A stretch of DNA of 64,000 nt from Symbiodinium sp. CCMP2592 (GCA_905221615.1 CAJNDT010003447.1:75001-139000); one strand, 5' to 3'. Positions 14,701 through 24,943 are shown, numbered from the stretch's first letter. Program-made: numbers and translations. Notes: generated by a model from the sequence alone, not told the origin.

Positions 14701-17700
14701 CTTGTTCAGAGTTTCGACTGTCTCCAGCACCTACCAGGAAACTCCAACAAAGGGACAAAGCAAGACGGGCAGCTCAGGATCAGCCGACAATGCGAACACA
14801 TTGGCTGGCCGAGGGAGCAGCAGATTGAGGCATTCGAATTACTGTTGGGGAATGTCAGGTATCCTCGTGGTCTCGGCCGACAGGGCTTCGAGCATGTGGG
14901 GGGCAATCAAGGCTTTGCGAATGTGTCTTTGTGTGCTCTGCACGATCTTCACGACGGATGCAGCGGAAGCCGCTGGATAGTGCAAATATGGTGTCATCTT
15001 GCTTTCGTAGGTGGGAATCTCGTAAAGATTATCAGCTTGACGATCGAACGATGAGCACAACAATCATGTTGCTCATGGTCGCCTTCGTCACTATCAAAAC
15101 CAGCATGGCCATCATCACTATCAGCACCATCCCCATCCTTATCGTCGCCACCACGAGCTGGAATGTAGACTGTAAGTTGCAATAGGCAGCATTACGAACC
15201 CTTGATCCCTACATTTCGGGATGTTGGCAACTCTGGGTGTGGTTTGGGAGCGAGGCTTATGCTTCGGGCACTCCTGCTCCCTTTGAGCTTGGATTAGAAT
15301 TAGAAGTAGAGCCGCCTTTCGGGTGCAATGTATCTGGTTCACTTCGGATTTCGTCCGCGCATAAATCCTACAAGTGCAACCAAAGGTTGGAAATTATCCC
15401 GTCAGAAGCCCTCGAAATAGAGGATCTAAAAGCAGCCATGGAGCTGACTTCAGCGCGGGGAGCTTCCGCAGTCGCTCCAGCACTCGCTTTGCAGCCGCCA
15501 GTTTGTTGGGCGCATGTCTGTGCAGCGCCCTGCCTTGCATGTCCTGGCTCGACTCTCCAGGTTGCGGGGCTCAGGAGTTCCTAGATTAATGGGGCTAAAG
15601 TGGCTCCGGGTTTGGTTGATGGGTTTTCTCCAGGTGCATAGCTCACCAGATCCACGCAGCCTCTCCTCAACCTCAACACTGGGGCCTGCGAGAGAGGTAC
15701 GTGCAAATTAGGGCCAAAAAAACGAGGCTCGTCTCTGTTAACATCATAAGCCTGTCAAGACTTAGACCAGGCCCTCGACCACTAAGACTCTTCGACCTGT
15801 AATCGTAAACCCAAAGCTCCGCACCTAGTAATCTTTTCCTCTACGCGACCCATAAATGAAAACCCTGTAAACCTTTCTTGCCCGAACTCAACGCTTCCTT
15901 TTGCACACGGTCGCCGTTCCGCAGCAAAATCAGAGGCCAAAGTGCTTGCGGGCCACGCTGAGCTAGGGAGACCTGTTGGAGAAGAGTTGCAGGCTTAGGG
16001 CTCAGGGTATCTTTCAAGCAGGGTTTTGGCGCTCAGACTCGAACAAGCAGGCAAAAATGAGTTTAATTCAGCAACTAGGCCCAACGGGCCTGGTTCAGGA
16101 AGGTGGGTTCAGGGGCGTTCAGGGTTTAGCGCCCGAGGTCTAAACTCTCAGAAAGAGGCGCTGGTAAGCTGTCGGAAAAAATTGGGAATGATTTGGCAAA
16201 CTATGACGGAGCAAATATGGCAGTGTTGAGGCTCCGAGACATGGACAACAAGAGCAAGGTTCAGAAGGTTATTGCTGCAGTTCTCCGAGTGTTTGGTCAG
16301 CAAGACGACGAAAGTATGGCAGTTATTAACATTCTCCTCGCTCTGCGTCCTAAGGATTCGAGTATGCCTTGCTCGAGGTGCAAACTCAGTCTTGCGATTT
16401 GCTCTCGATAACCAAGGTGAGTTATGGAATGATTGGTCAGAAGGTGTAGAGTCGGCGAGACTGAAATATAACTTCGCTGTCGCAATTCGAAGAGTTGAGA
16501 TTGGAATAACTTAGCACTCACATATTCGAAGGGACATGAAGAACAAGCCCTGATCCTGATAACTTACACCCTTTTAGACATCCAGGAATCTGTGCAGGCT
16601 TGCCCGGAAGAGGGAATTAGGCATCACTAATGGCTGCAAACTCACGTTGACCACCTTGCCGAGCCCAACCACTGAAGTGCTGAAGATCAAGCCTAGCCTA
16701 AACTGTTGCAGCCTCAATGCGGTAGACCTGATCACGAGCAAAACCATTTTAACCAAGCGCTTTGCATGTTGAACTCTACCCTTTCCCGGCATCATCGACC
16801 AACGATCCCAGTAACGGAAACTATGGAATCAAGCCCAACCGCAATCGCTTCGTATCGAAAGTCGTAAACCCTGCTAGGCACAAGGCTACACACTCCGAGA
16901 AAGATATCGGACACGAAACGTTACCTGCAACTCTCTCAGCCCAACAACCTTTAAGTCCCCGAGGACGAGAAGCCAACAGCTCATCCAGTGTCTGCTGAAA
17001 GAGGCCCTCCTTCGAGGTTCGTTCTCAGAACTGTGGATTCCAGGGCGTCTGAAACTGCAGGGAGCCGCTTTCTATATGATCTAACACTATGACGTTCTGT
17101 CTTGAGGTCTATTCTGGGGATTCCACTCCGCAGTAGAGCTGTGCCCAGCTCCATGGGCCACGGGCTTTGGCTTAAGAAGTCTGCGGGAGAAAGAAGTATG
17201 GTGGCTCGTTGCCTTAGAGAGCTCCGTGTTTCGGAGGCCAATTCCAAACCGCCAGGCAGCAGATGAAAAAGATTCAATATCACATGGAGCCCGCGAAAGC
17301 CAATCATCCGCTTTTTCTTTACGTTTTGCTAAACGTCAACACCCTTTTCTGATCATGTCGGAATGTGTATGGGTCCACATGTCAGGAGTCTCAGCTTTTG
17401 GAGGCTTCAAGGTCTAGAGTCTTAGTGTACAGGTCTTCTATTAATCTTCTATGTATCTCTTGCAACGTTTTTCGTAAGATCGAAGCTGCGGGCTTGGAGG
17501 AGGGCTTTCGGGCTGAAAGTCCATGGCGTGGACAGGCTTGCAAGGCTTTCCAGAGACTTGAACGACCGATGCCGAATAAGTGTGATACGACAGTGAAACG
17601 GTACATCGGCGGTTTCTTACTGCATGTCGTCTTGGGAATGTTTAAGTTGATGGGCTCTTCTAAATCCGGTTGAGGCTGAAACCCGACACCCTACATCCCG

Positions 17701-20700
17701 AAACCCCAAGCCCGCTGAACCGCAGAGTCCCTGTGGAGTTAGAATCCTGAACTCTACCCCAGAGCCCTAAACTCCAGTGAACACTAGACTGGAAACATAA
17801 TTACACAAGGTCGGGTTGAATTCTAAACACTTAGGCAGACCGATCAGGGTTGCCCTGATCGACAGGGCCTTGAGATCCAATCGGGAGGCGAGCTGGTACA
17901 GGAAGGGGAGCAGTGGTGCTTGCTTCCTTTTGGGTTTGGGGCTTCAGGGCGTAAGCTGTGTAGGGATGACGGGGAGTTTAGGTGTCGCTGAGAAGCAGTG
18001 TTGGCAAGGAGGGTCCATGTTTTTCTACGTTTGGGCTGTGAACGTAATCAATCAGGTTCCTAAGATATTTACGGCGAGAGCTTTGTGGGACGAGGGGTCA
18101 TGCCGCGGATACTTAGCCTCTGGGTTTTGACTCAGGGGCTTCCCATGCTTCGATCTTATGTATGCTTCCTCGGTCCCGTCTTCTTGCTGTGGACTTAACG
18201 AAACATTGAAAATCAATGTTGGGCTTCACTCAGATTCAGTCCGGAACCCAGAGCTGGACCCCTGGATGCAATACCTTACATAAAAGGGCCCTTGGTTCGA
18301 CCTGCCTCAGCTTGGGTATAAGGTCTCTATAGGTAGAAGACCGTGGGCGTATACTCTAAGGTTTCTAAGGTCACATTGTCATGTGCTTCAAGGATTCGCG
18401 GTTTTAGCCGGTTGCTGCTCAGCAGATACCAAGCTTTGCAAGACTGGCACCAGTCTGTTGAATGCAACCAACCCGTGAACATCTGATCGGTTGGCACAAA
18501 ACGCCGCTACCACAAGTAGGCCGCAATGTCGAATTCCAAATCCGAAGCCGTGCATGGCTCGGGATCCTCGAAGATGTTTCAGCGAAACTGTTTACAAGCT
18601 GAAGTAACCTGATGAAGCCACGTACGGACCATGGCCCCGCCTGAAAAAAATATCTGAACACCCTGGAAGCTGAGTCTAGCTCTTCAAGAAAGCCGAGCGA
18701 CAGCGTCGGGATGGACTCCCGGACGATCCGCGTAATGCCGGGGTACTCTTGACAGTCGAACCATAGAGACAGGAATCGGCAGGCCACCTCCCAGGACTTT
18801 GGGGGCGGTTGGGGGTTTCGGGTTTGGAATTCCGCAAGGCGCCTGCGTGAGGTTCCCCTGACCATCGCTGAGACAGCGCGCCAGCTGCTTGACGCAGTTG
18901 GTCGCGAAAGCCTCTAGCCTGGCCTGCGGGTAGGGCCAAGAGTGTCTTAAATTCTTTGGGCTGCTGTTGCTGCAGCGCTTTTCCGGTGCTGCTGAGTTTA
19001 CATACGGATCCCTTTAAAGTATGTGTTTCAAGTGATTCTGCAACTGTGCGAAGTTAGAACATTGCGAAAAGGCACGCAGAACGACAAATGAAGTCATAAC
19101 GATCCTCCATCAGCAGTGTCCTGGATCCTGCGACTCAGATACCATCACAGAGAATACCCCGCCAAACCAGGGCAACGTCAGATAAGGATGTGCGTGGATT
19201 TTTGTGTTTACGGGATTTGGAGTTCACGGTTTTGAACGACCCCCCATGCGCTACTTGCCGAACCGTAGGGCGTAGGCCGGGACTGGGACTCACACCAAAA
19301 CTCATGCATTGCAGGAATGTCAGCAACATGTCTACGTTGACCAGACTTGCCCAAGTGCTGGGTTGGCAGTTTTGCTGAGGAATGGTGTTCGCTGCCTGAA
19401 ACGGTGGGAAGCCCTACCAAGGAAGTTTAACATGAGGATCCTTGTGTGTGTGTGTATGTGTGTTCCTCACATGTTCGAGTCTCTAGGACGCTGCACGCAA
19501 AACCTTGAAGCTCAAAGCTCTCAACCGGCACGGGGCTTCTTTATGCGAGGCAAGGTTTGGGTGTTCGAGGGCAACTGACCTCTTTACGCTTTTTCCTGAA
19601 ACTTTGTTTGTATTAATTAATTTTTCACTTAACGTTTAATCTGTGATTTATCTGCTTGCCGGCCTTGTCTTGAAACGGCCTTGTCCTACTTACCCTTGGC
19701 TGCGGGAGTTTAAGAAAAGAAGACCCATAATCCCTAATACACAGAAAGTATACTAGGACCTATACTGGGACCCCTGCGATGACGCCCAAATGTGGCACCC
19801 CAGCTATCAGACACCCCCCCTATATTCATATTCCCCTCGCTGCCCGACACGCGGCCTCCTCGTTCTGCAAGGTTTTCTGGTCTTCCTGGCGCTGGAGCTC
19901 CTCATGTCCAGTCTGTCTTGTTCACGAAGCGAACTAGACACAGCCTGCAACTGAGGCCTGGAATCGAGGGGTGGGCTGGAGCGCCCCGTGCCATGAAGGA
20001 ACCCTCGGGCCTGTTCAGATGATTTCGGTCTTGGGATTCACATCCGCCCTCTAAGCCCTAACATGTAATCTAGCCTTCCCGGCAACACGAGGACATTATC
20101 TGAAAACGACCCAGCACAAATGCCCTTCACCCTGAACCCAGTGAGCCAAAGCCGCAAGCGTTCGACGTTGCTGCTGCAGGCTGTGAAACAGCTTCCGGTC
20201 TTGTTGGCCTCAGACTTATACGGCTTCTGCTGGCTCAGGCCTCGAGGCTGAGATATTTTGAGGTTTAGGGCCTGGGGCGTAGGGTGTTGTAGGCCTGGGG
20301 GTCCTTGATATTTCTGGCTTCTGTACCCTCATCTGCAAAAAGGCCGGAGCCCAGATTTCGAACGGTGGGGTTCAGAAGGTCTTAGAACTCCTAGGCTACA
20401 CCCTGCACCCTGGATCCTGTGACCGGTAGCGTGGACCGATATCACTTGAAAGCCCAGGCAAGCTTGAGCTCAGCGGCTTGAAACATTAAGTTAGAGTGCT
20501 TCATCTTGAGGACTAGAATCCCAAGCACTGAGCACGCAATCTGTCTTACGTACGACAACCTCTCACACCTCGAAGGCTCGGCGCAGCAAATGACTATGTC
20601 TTGTGGCGATTTTGCGCTCTGCGCGGTGAGGGTCCAAGGCCGTGAATCCAAAGCCCGATACAGCCTTAGCCTAGAAAAGAAAGAAACCCTGAATGATACG

Positions 20701-22802
20701 ACAGCTTTATGTAAACTGAGACCAAACTCCAAAAACCCCACAGCAAAACCTGACACCCGAAATCCAAATGAAGAGCTCATCCTGGAGGAAAGCTCCGAGG
20801 TTTCGGCCTTCGGCCTTCCTGCTGATCGCGTCCATCTGGCTGACCACCTGTATGGATCTTATGGTGTTCGAGGTGGTTGGGGTCGGGGGGGGGGGTGTCG
20901 ATGTATGGGTGAGGACTGCAGGATTTTGGGGCTTTGCCAGGTGTAGGACTCATGGTTTGGGTTTCGGTCAGCCCCCGGGCTCAAGGCTCATTGCCCTGCT
21001 TTTACGGACCCGAACAAAGAAACCCTTTGGTCTGGTGCAGCTTGCAGGGCCCTCGAACCGTGTTCTACAAACGTGCCCTGAAGTTCAGAAGTGACAGGGA
21101 CCTGATTTTGAGCAATGAGCGCCTGCGCCAGCTGCTCTTCAGTCTTCTGCCGAGAATCCTGAAGGCTCAGTTGTCTGACAAGCACCTTTCTGACTTCTTT
21201 ACAACTGAGGCGTATGGTATAGGACTGGGGGCCAAGATGTATCGACTAGACTGTTGAACTTCGGATGAGGCGCATAGGTTGCCAGTTTGTATGAGGATGT
21301 CGGTATGAACAAAGAGCACATCGGATTCGAGGAAGTCTTGGTGCAAAGTCTTGAAGTTTCAGGATTCAGGTAGCAGAGTCTTCCATGGAGGCTGGACGTA
21401 TCCGCGTGCGAGTACCCCGTCAAGGCGTGCTCGCATCCAGACATTGATTGTCTGATTTCCACAATTCAAAACAAGAGCAGACTTTTTGTCGTGGCTAGAC
21501 AGAGAGCGTCCAACTTGGACCGTCCAACAATGCTAGTAGCCATGAGAACTGATTGCAATGCTGAAAATCATGCCAAGGATGGTAAGGGTACATAACCATG
21601 AACAGCGGTAGCGAAAAAAGTGGTAAGGATGCCAATGCTAGTCTTGAGGAGAACGATGACAAGCTTAAGGCCAATTAATATCATTGCGAAGAGCAGACCT
21701 AACCTCGCGCTTGCGGCGGCGTTTGTAGCAAAGTTTGCATCAGGAACCCCGGGGCGGCAAACTCCGAAAAATCGAAATCCGCAAACTCCAAATTACGAGG
21801 TTCATAAAACCAGATGATGCGAAGTTTAAGCATTGTAAACCCCACCACCTCCCCCGCATCCCTTCGTCACCAATAACCCTCCCGAAACTCCTACAGTACC
21901 AGCACTCTTCGGCCTTGGCCAAGGAAAACTGCACGGAGCGCTGTCGGCTAAGCTCCTCCGCTAGGCAGCTGTCGAGGAACTCAGCGAACTGACGCCTCGC
22001 CTGTAGGGGCTTCGCAGGGGTTTCCGAATCTTTTAGGCGTCAACGGAATATTTGGGGAGCATGGGCTTTTTTAGGATGTGTCGGGTGAAGGGTCTTCAAG
22101 ATTCTCTTACGTGACGTTCGTCCCCTCGCCAAAACCGGAACCACTCTGAAACTCTGTGTCGGAGCCTGAAAGTGGGAGGGGTCTGCTTTGGTGGCCGGGA
22201 CAAAGTACTCCGCATCGATGACTTCTGGGCTCTCCAGCTTGGAAATTGAAAGCCATGTTCCGGTGCCCGCCAGAATCTCGGCATACCAGCTGTTCGCGGA
22301 CTTGATCTCTCGAGCATCTTTGACCAAGGCCTTGGCAATGGTCAAGGCCTGCTGTGTCATTTGCAGCTCCCAGAGGCACCTGAGGTACTGTCAGGGTTCG
22401 TCACAAGGTCAGAGAGACAGTGTCTCAGGGTGTGCTGTAGGTTTTAGGGGATCGGGCCTCCCTTGTCAGGAACAGCTTTTCGCAGTGTAAAGCCTACCGC
22501 GTCCACATCTCAAAGGTCCGGGAGTTTGCAAATTAACGCTTAGTCCTGCACTTGTACCGTACTTAGGGGGTGCGCATGCTTCCGTCTGCGGTAAAGCTAC
22601 ATAACTGTAAGCAGCCCCTCAACAACCCTGGCACGGGTGTGTCAACCGCTCACACAACTTCCGTAGCACATTGATACCTAACTTACTGCTGCGTGGTCTA
22701 GCACAAAGGGATGGTATTCGCTATCGAGCCCGCGGTGTTTCCTCTTGCGTGCCTGGACACTGCGCCTGCTCCCAATGCAGCTTGAGGATGTCGAGCTTGT
22801 TC
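5629..22802 (-). CDS. ATM/Tel1-like PI3K-related protein kinase, C-terminal half (FAT, kinase, FATC), multi-exon
   Basis: ATM/Tel1 kinases phosphorylate Ser/Thr-Gln sites after DNA double-strand breaks. Exons read from the sequence, 5' to 3' on the minus strand: 22802-22766, 22387-22187, 22000-21914, 21158-21102, 18796-18662, 14730-14683, 14168-14091, 13983-13901, 13552-13514, 13239-13158, 12998-12944, 12826-12690, 12415-12347, 11481-11440, 10958-10901, 10422-10360, 10184-10147, 9100-9025, 8443-8385, 7826-7794, 7448-~7365, 6632-~6572, 5717-5629. The kinase motifs occur in family order: QLVKG.DDLRQDAV, GAHQKYRPEDW, GLGDRHVNN, HIDFG, VPFRLTRD, FRRCCE, EVFVHDPLYKW, and the terminal FYGWSPWL. The catalytic Lys, both loop residues (D and H of GDRH) and the DFG Asp are present. 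EVFVHDPLYKW and YIVGLGDRHxxN favour ATM over ATR or TOR. Phases join in the kinase core; some FAT exons are missing from this list, and splice edges are manual calls. Confidence 0.9.
6572..6632 (-). CDS. ATM-like exon before FATC
   Basis: A strong acceptor (TTCTTCCCAG) precedes GNEMAKRALVNVK, matching the ATM segment N..A.RAL..VK.KL that links the kinase domain to FATC. The 3' edge is uncertain: a GA donor at 6572 is in phase with the FATC exon, and a GC donor at 6585 is the alternative. The family's acidic linker after KL is shortened or sits in an exon I did not find. Confidence 0.7.
7365..7448 (-). CDS. ATM-like exon: kinase C-lobe end (EVFVHDPLYKW)
   Basis: Begins after TCCAAG and reads VTEVFVHDPLYKWSLTP, a near match to the plant ATM signature at the end of the kinase C-lobe, followed by a polar SRSHQSEPEQN tail. 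The 5' phase is 0 and joins the 33-base exon at 7826. The end at 7365 (GC donor) was picked because it keeps phase with the next exon; the frame stays open to about 7209, so the true end may differ. Confidence 0.8.
7513..7576. repeat. (CAC)n microsatellite
   Basis: About 21 perfect CAC units in an ATM-like intron, roughly 65 bases upstream (gene sense) of the exon at 7448. Confidence 0.95.
7794..7826 (-). CDS. ATM-like micro-exon, 33 nt
   Basis: Acceptor GCGGCAG and donor CTG|GTAATG enclose 11 codons, LITALERKTLL. Placing it between 8385 (…CCELTME) and 7448 (VTEVF…) gives exactly the 18-residue spacing found in plant ATM between FRRCCE and EVF. It is too short to find by homology alone and is supported by phase 0/0 and by the spacing. 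Confidence 0.75.
7903..7981. repeat. GT-rich dinucleotide repeat
   Basis: Imperfect TG/GCGTG repeat in the intron between exons 8385 and 7826. Confidence 0.9.
8385..8443 (-). CDS. ATM-like exon: GLFRRCCE
   Basis: Acceptor CTCCAG, then LGCLGSSGLFRRCCELTME, then a GC donor. It aligns without gaps to the PIKK segment DGMG..GVEGVFRRCCE, and its 2-base start completes the glycine codon left by the exon ending at 9025. Confidence 0.9.
9025..9100 (-). CDS. ATM-like exon: PEMVPFRLTRDIV
   Basis: Acceptor CCCAG, then TLAKAGRLLQ, then IPEMVPFRLTRDIVAG, then a GC donor (GCAG|GC). P..VPFRLTRDIV is the activation-loop segment of ATM kinases. It joins in phase to the HIDFG exon upstream and to the FRRCCE exon downstream. 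Confidence 0.93.
10147..10184 (-). CDS. ATM-like micro-exon: HIDFG (activation loop), 38 nt
   Basis: Reads ELIHIDFGITFE between acceptor GGACAG and a GC donor (GAG|GC). The Asp of DFG binds the metal in PIKKs. It joins 10360 and 9100 in phase. Confidence 0.9.
10360..10422 (-). CDS. ATM-like exon: catalytic loop GLGDRHVNN
   Basis: Reads YIVGLGDRHVNNILFDK after acceptor GTGGCAG. GDRH..N is the PIKK catalytic loop, with Asp and His intact. The 3' splice choice C|GATGAAG (GA donor) is the one that keeps frame with the next exon. Confidence 0.93.
10901..10958 (-). CDS. ATM-like exon: R.AY.RS.A.SSIVG
   Basis: Acceptor CCAACTCAG, then DWHAARRAYARSTAVSSIV, then a GT donor. It matches the ATM segment W...RLAYTRSVA.SS(I/M)VG directly before the catalytic loop. 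The split glycine codon (G|GC) joins exactly to 10422. Confidence 0.9.
11440..11481 (-). CDS. ATM-like micro-exon: VFLERFPSP, 42 nt
   Basis: Fourteen codons, VMHLVFLERFPSPQ, with acceptor GCCAAG and a GA donor (CAG|GA). They match FRPV..(F/Y)FFLE.F.DP of ATM. Phase is 0/0, between the KP exon at 12347 and the W…R exon at 10958. Confidence 0.85.
12347..12415 (-). CDS. ATM-like exon: AFAEIYRHFKP
   Basis: Acceptor TTTTTCTCACTGCCTGCAAG, then AAKNGDRQAQPRAFAEIYRH and FKP, then a GT donor. It matches the ATM stretch K..AF...C..FRPV of the kinase domain. Twenty-three codons, phase 0/0. Confidence 0.85.
12690..12826 (-). CDS. ATM-like exon: GV.EWV…GAH.KYRPEDW
   Basis: Reads VAEWVEHTTTLAEILFGPVE followed by GAHQKYRPEDWLHHQCRQKM. 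This is the ATM segment GVLEW..GT.P……GAH.RYRP.D….C...M. GC donor; the start completes the Gly codon left by 12944. Confidence 0.93.
12944..12998 (-). CDS. ATM-like exon: LSLRTFQVIPLSP
   Basis: Reads DTQLSLRTFQVIPLSPCA, then a GA donor. It matches L.IRTYKVVPLSP.(A/S)G of ATM and TOR kinases. An alternative acceptor nine bases inside (CCCAG at 12990) keeps the same frame. Confidence 0.88.
13158..13239 (-). CDS. ATM-like exon: QDAVMQQLFRLLN
   Basis: Acceptor CCCCTGCAG, then QDAVMQQLFRLLNDVFQELQ, then REVKAVR, with a GA donor (a GC donor at 13167 is possible). It continues DDLR|QDAVM.QVF.L.N of the kinase N-lobe. Confidence 0.9.
13514..13552 (-). CDS. ATM-like micro-exon: QLVKGMDDLR, 39 nt
   Basis: ELKQLVKGMDDL plus the split Arg codon, GC donor (CTGAG|GC). 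The Lys of LVKG is the expected ATP-binding lysine and DDLRQD is a PIKK hallmark. Confidence 0.92.
13901..13983 (-). CDS. ATM-like exon: start of kinase N-lobe (IPVPT…)
   Basis: Acceptor ATGCAG, then ALQSIKIPVPTSSAG, then DGSHIEGFADTGS, with a GC donor. Joined to 13552 it gives …ADTGSELKQLVKG where ATM has …GSDGKERRQLVKG. The usual stretch between PT and GG.N.PK is largely absent, so either the loop is short or one exon was missed. Confidence 0.7.
14091..14168 (-). CDS. ATM-like exon, FAT–kinase linker
   Basis: Twenty-six codons, EFPIDKKNRDAEVALSRIP then EFKAVTK, with acceptor TTGCGCAG and a GT donor (AAG|GTGCC). It sits where ATM has its IPADQPITKLKNL linker before the IPVPT-type strand. 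Phase 0/0. Confidence 0.7.
14683..14730 (-). CDS. ATM-like exon, end of FAT domain (LNKFYLAIA)
   Basis: Sixteen codons, VLETVETLNKFYLAIA, after CCTGGTAG and before a GC donor. It resembles the last FAT helix of ATM (L..AYI.LAN). Phase 0/0. Confidence 0.65.
14731..18661. other. ATM-like intron region with possible missed FAT exons
   Basis: The FAT segment expected between RFLSLWFD (18662) and LNKFYLAIA (14730) should contain further exons. Weak minus-strand candidates are near 14960-14880 (RHIRKALIAPHMLEAL), 17189-17095 (after a strong CTTTCTCCCGCAG acceptor) and 17490-17410. None was convincing enough to list as an exon. Confidence 0.4.
18662..18796 (-). CDS. ATM-like exon, FAT domain (RFLSLWFD)
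   Basis: Forty-five codons including ACRFLSLWFDCQEYPGITR and ESIPTLSLGFLEELDSAS. It matches the FAT segment (F)RLCSLW……IP...F….L of ATM. GT donor at AGG|GTG. Confidence 0.75.
21102..21158 (-). CDS. ATM-like candidate exon, charged helix
   Basis: DSRQKTEEQLAQALIAQNQ between CCTTCAG and CAG|GTCCC, phase 0/0. The frame stays open upstream (VRQLSLQ), so the 5' edge could lie further out. Its charged coiled character and position fit the Lys/Glu-rich helix between the two FAT blocks. Confidence 0.6.
21914..22000 (-). CDS. ATM-like exon, FAT domain (QFAEFLDSCLAEEL)
   Basis: Acceptor CCCCTACAG, then ARRQFAEFLDSCLAEELSRQ and RSVQFSLAK, then a GC donor. It corresponds to the FAT motif (A.)FAD..Y..I…S.EF. 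Phase 0/0 with both neighbours. Confidence 0.7.
22187..22387 (-). CDS. ATM-like exon, FAT domain (GTWLSISKLESPEVI)
   Basis: Sixty-seven codons. The block GTGTWLSISKLESPEVIDAE then YFVPATK matches the ATM FAT signature (G.(W/Y).AE..LESP..I...Y...A). Acceptor CCCTGACAG; the end at a GC donor is preferred, although the frame stays open to 22040. Confidence 0.8.
22766..22802 (-). CDS. Candidate ATM-like micro-exon
   Basis: NKLDILKLHWEQ between GGTCCTTAG and GAGCAG|GC. Phase 0 at its 3' end joins 22387. Supported by splice signals and helix-like composition only. Confidence 0.5.
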
Positions 22803-23444
22803 CTAAGGACCACACGGGTGTAATTGGGATTATCGCGTCAAGAGAGCTGGAGCTCATTCCCAACATCGCACCAGAATCAGAAAAAAGCAGCTTGAGCACG
22901 AATGTCCTGCACTCTGAAACCTGCCGAACATCAACGCTCTACGCTGCACCCGAAGCCTGCGACAGGGATACGAAAGTCTGTCTTCACCCCTGGACTGCGA
23001 AAGCAACACCAAGCAACCTCCACCTGCAACTCAGATTCGGCTTCGTTTTTTCACGCGTCCGCTGTGCTCGCTCGAGCAGGGCGAGTCCTGCACTCTGAAC
23101 TACTCGAGGCCCCTCAGTCTTCGTTTCGGCTCTCACAACTTGTTTTCACTTATAGCTTCAGGGTTGCCTGAGTTTCGGCCTTGGGACTGGAGCCTAGACC
23201 TCCAGATTCGACCGCCCCGCCCAGGCATAAGCCTTGAACGAGAAGTCCTTGCTGACCTCATCAAAACATAATCTTCCTCTGTCCGCCAAAATTCCTCTCA
23301 ACGACTGTCAAACTCAACCCCCTGACAAACACAACCACCCAGCTAAGCAAGACCCCTGTCCCAGAGCAAAAGCAGGACATTTCTGCGTTTACGAAGAACC
23401 ACAGGAATGCGAGGAAACCTACCTTACTGCAACCGTTTTCATAT

Positions 23445-23815
23445 CAATATTGAACAACAATAACAGGTTCACAAAAAGCCGTGCTGTTAGTGGTAATACT
23501 GATAATAACAGAACTACAAAAACAACAACGAATGATTGCGACAATCATGAAGCTAGTATTAGTACTGCACTCATGCTAGTCGTACCAACCACGAGAAGAA
23601 CAACAGCAATACTATCAACCATAAGAAGAACAATACTAACTATTTGTTGCGAAGAACAAGGACAATAACAATAATGCGATTACCGGTGATGCTAGCAACC
23701 ATATCAATAACAATAACAATAATAATCTGATTAAGAAAAACCAAAACAATAGTACTATGAATAACCATAGCCATAATCATAGCCATGATAATCGTAGCAA
23801 TAAGGCTAACACTAT
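23445..23815. repeat. A-rich AAC/AAT/ATA tract
   Basis: Degenerate runs such as AACAATAACAATAATA over about 370 bases. They generate Asn/Thr-rich open frames that are not genes. Confidence 0.85.
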
Positions 23816-24385
23816 ATAGAACACAAAACGAGAAGTGCATATATCGCACATGAGACTCCTTAAACTCCGGCAAAAACGTCGAAGACCAGCCCCTGCCTCG
23901 GTGAAACTGCGACCCCTCGCGTGCTAAAGCAGCCAGAGCTGTAAGGAAGCGGTACCTGAGATTGCGGGTTCGGGGCTTGTGGAACTCAAGAACTTTACGA
24001 CTTTGTGGTTCGAAGGTTTCCTGCTCGGGCTACTGTAACACCTCCAAGGTATCCCCATGTGATCCCAAAAAGGGTGAACGACGTTCTGCCTTCGACGAAC
24101 AAGCCAGCCTAAGCTGAACCCAAAGCACGAACAAGTCTCGGAGAAGGGATGCAACATGCAGGCCTTAGGGCTCCAGAGTTCGGTGAGAAACGATCTTGGG
24201 GGGCGCGGTCGCAACTTAGAAGACTTTGGGCTACCCGAACTTCATGTATTCTAGCCGCTAGCCTGAGTCAACCACCCAGCGGCTCCTGAAGCGGCTGCTT
24301 TGCAGCTGAGAGGAGGGCCGCTCGCAGGGCCAGCCTTAGTGGTGAGTTTACAAGAGCTTCCTAAGGGTGCTGGAGGTTTCGAAAC

Positions 24386-24415
24386 GGCTTTGATACGGGT
24401 TTGCAGTGTCATCAG
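24386..24415 (-). CDS. Candidate micro-exon
   Basis: LMTLQTRIKA after a pyrimidine-rich TTCTTCCTTCTGGAG and before GCC|GTTTCG. Phase 0/0. No domain recognised; weak by itself. Confidence 0.35.
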
Positions 24416-24704
24416 CTCCAGAAGGAAGAAAGGGAACATGTACCCGAGTTCACTCCTCTCACCATACCCACATGGCAACTCGAACAAAAGCTTCTCCACA
24501 AGCGCATAAAAGCAGCTGCTGCTCGATTTGCAGGAACTGCCCGCTGCCGACCTGGCGAGGCGATGCTTGTAGCGAGGACCCGAGGGTTTAGGAGGTCTTA
24601 GGGCTCATAGGACTTAGGACCCTACATTATATAGGCGGTGCAGGGCCTAGCGAGGGTCTATAGGATTTAGGACCCTATAACACGTTACTGTAAGAATGGC
24701 CTGC

Positions 24705-24836
24705 CTTGTGCCAGCTGGCTGCCAAGTTCGCCACTGACGACCCTTTTGAAGCCGGCGCATTGTCAGCCATCACGGCGTCGACGCAGTTGAATATTGCACC
24801 GATGGACTGCAATTTTGTAGCTGCAGCCTTGAGGCT
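24705..24836 (-). CDS. Exon, helix-rich, probably same minus-strand gene
   Basis: Forty-four codons from SLKAAATKLQSIGAIFNC to SSVANLAASWHK. Acceptor GTCTCCGCAG, GC donor (CACAAG|GC), phase 0/0. The amphipathic helical pattern would suit a HEAT/FAT solenoid, but no motif is diagnostic. It joins 24944 in frame. Confidence 0.65.
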
Positions 24837-24943
24837 CTGCGGAGACTGCAGTCGAACCTCGACAGACTGCATTCAGAACACTTGTTTCTCCAACCCTGAA
24901 GCCCATGGCGCAAAATAGAACTAAACTCTAAGCTCTAAACATC

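Noticed and set aside
16193..16411. Plus-strand frame with SKVQKVIAAVLRVFG
   Set aside because: Protein-like in composition, but it opposes the host gene, sits in an intron region and lacks clear splice or start support.
18280..18305. GGTTCGACC, resembling a tRNA T-loop
   Set aside because: No matching acceptor or anticodon stem could be folded around it.
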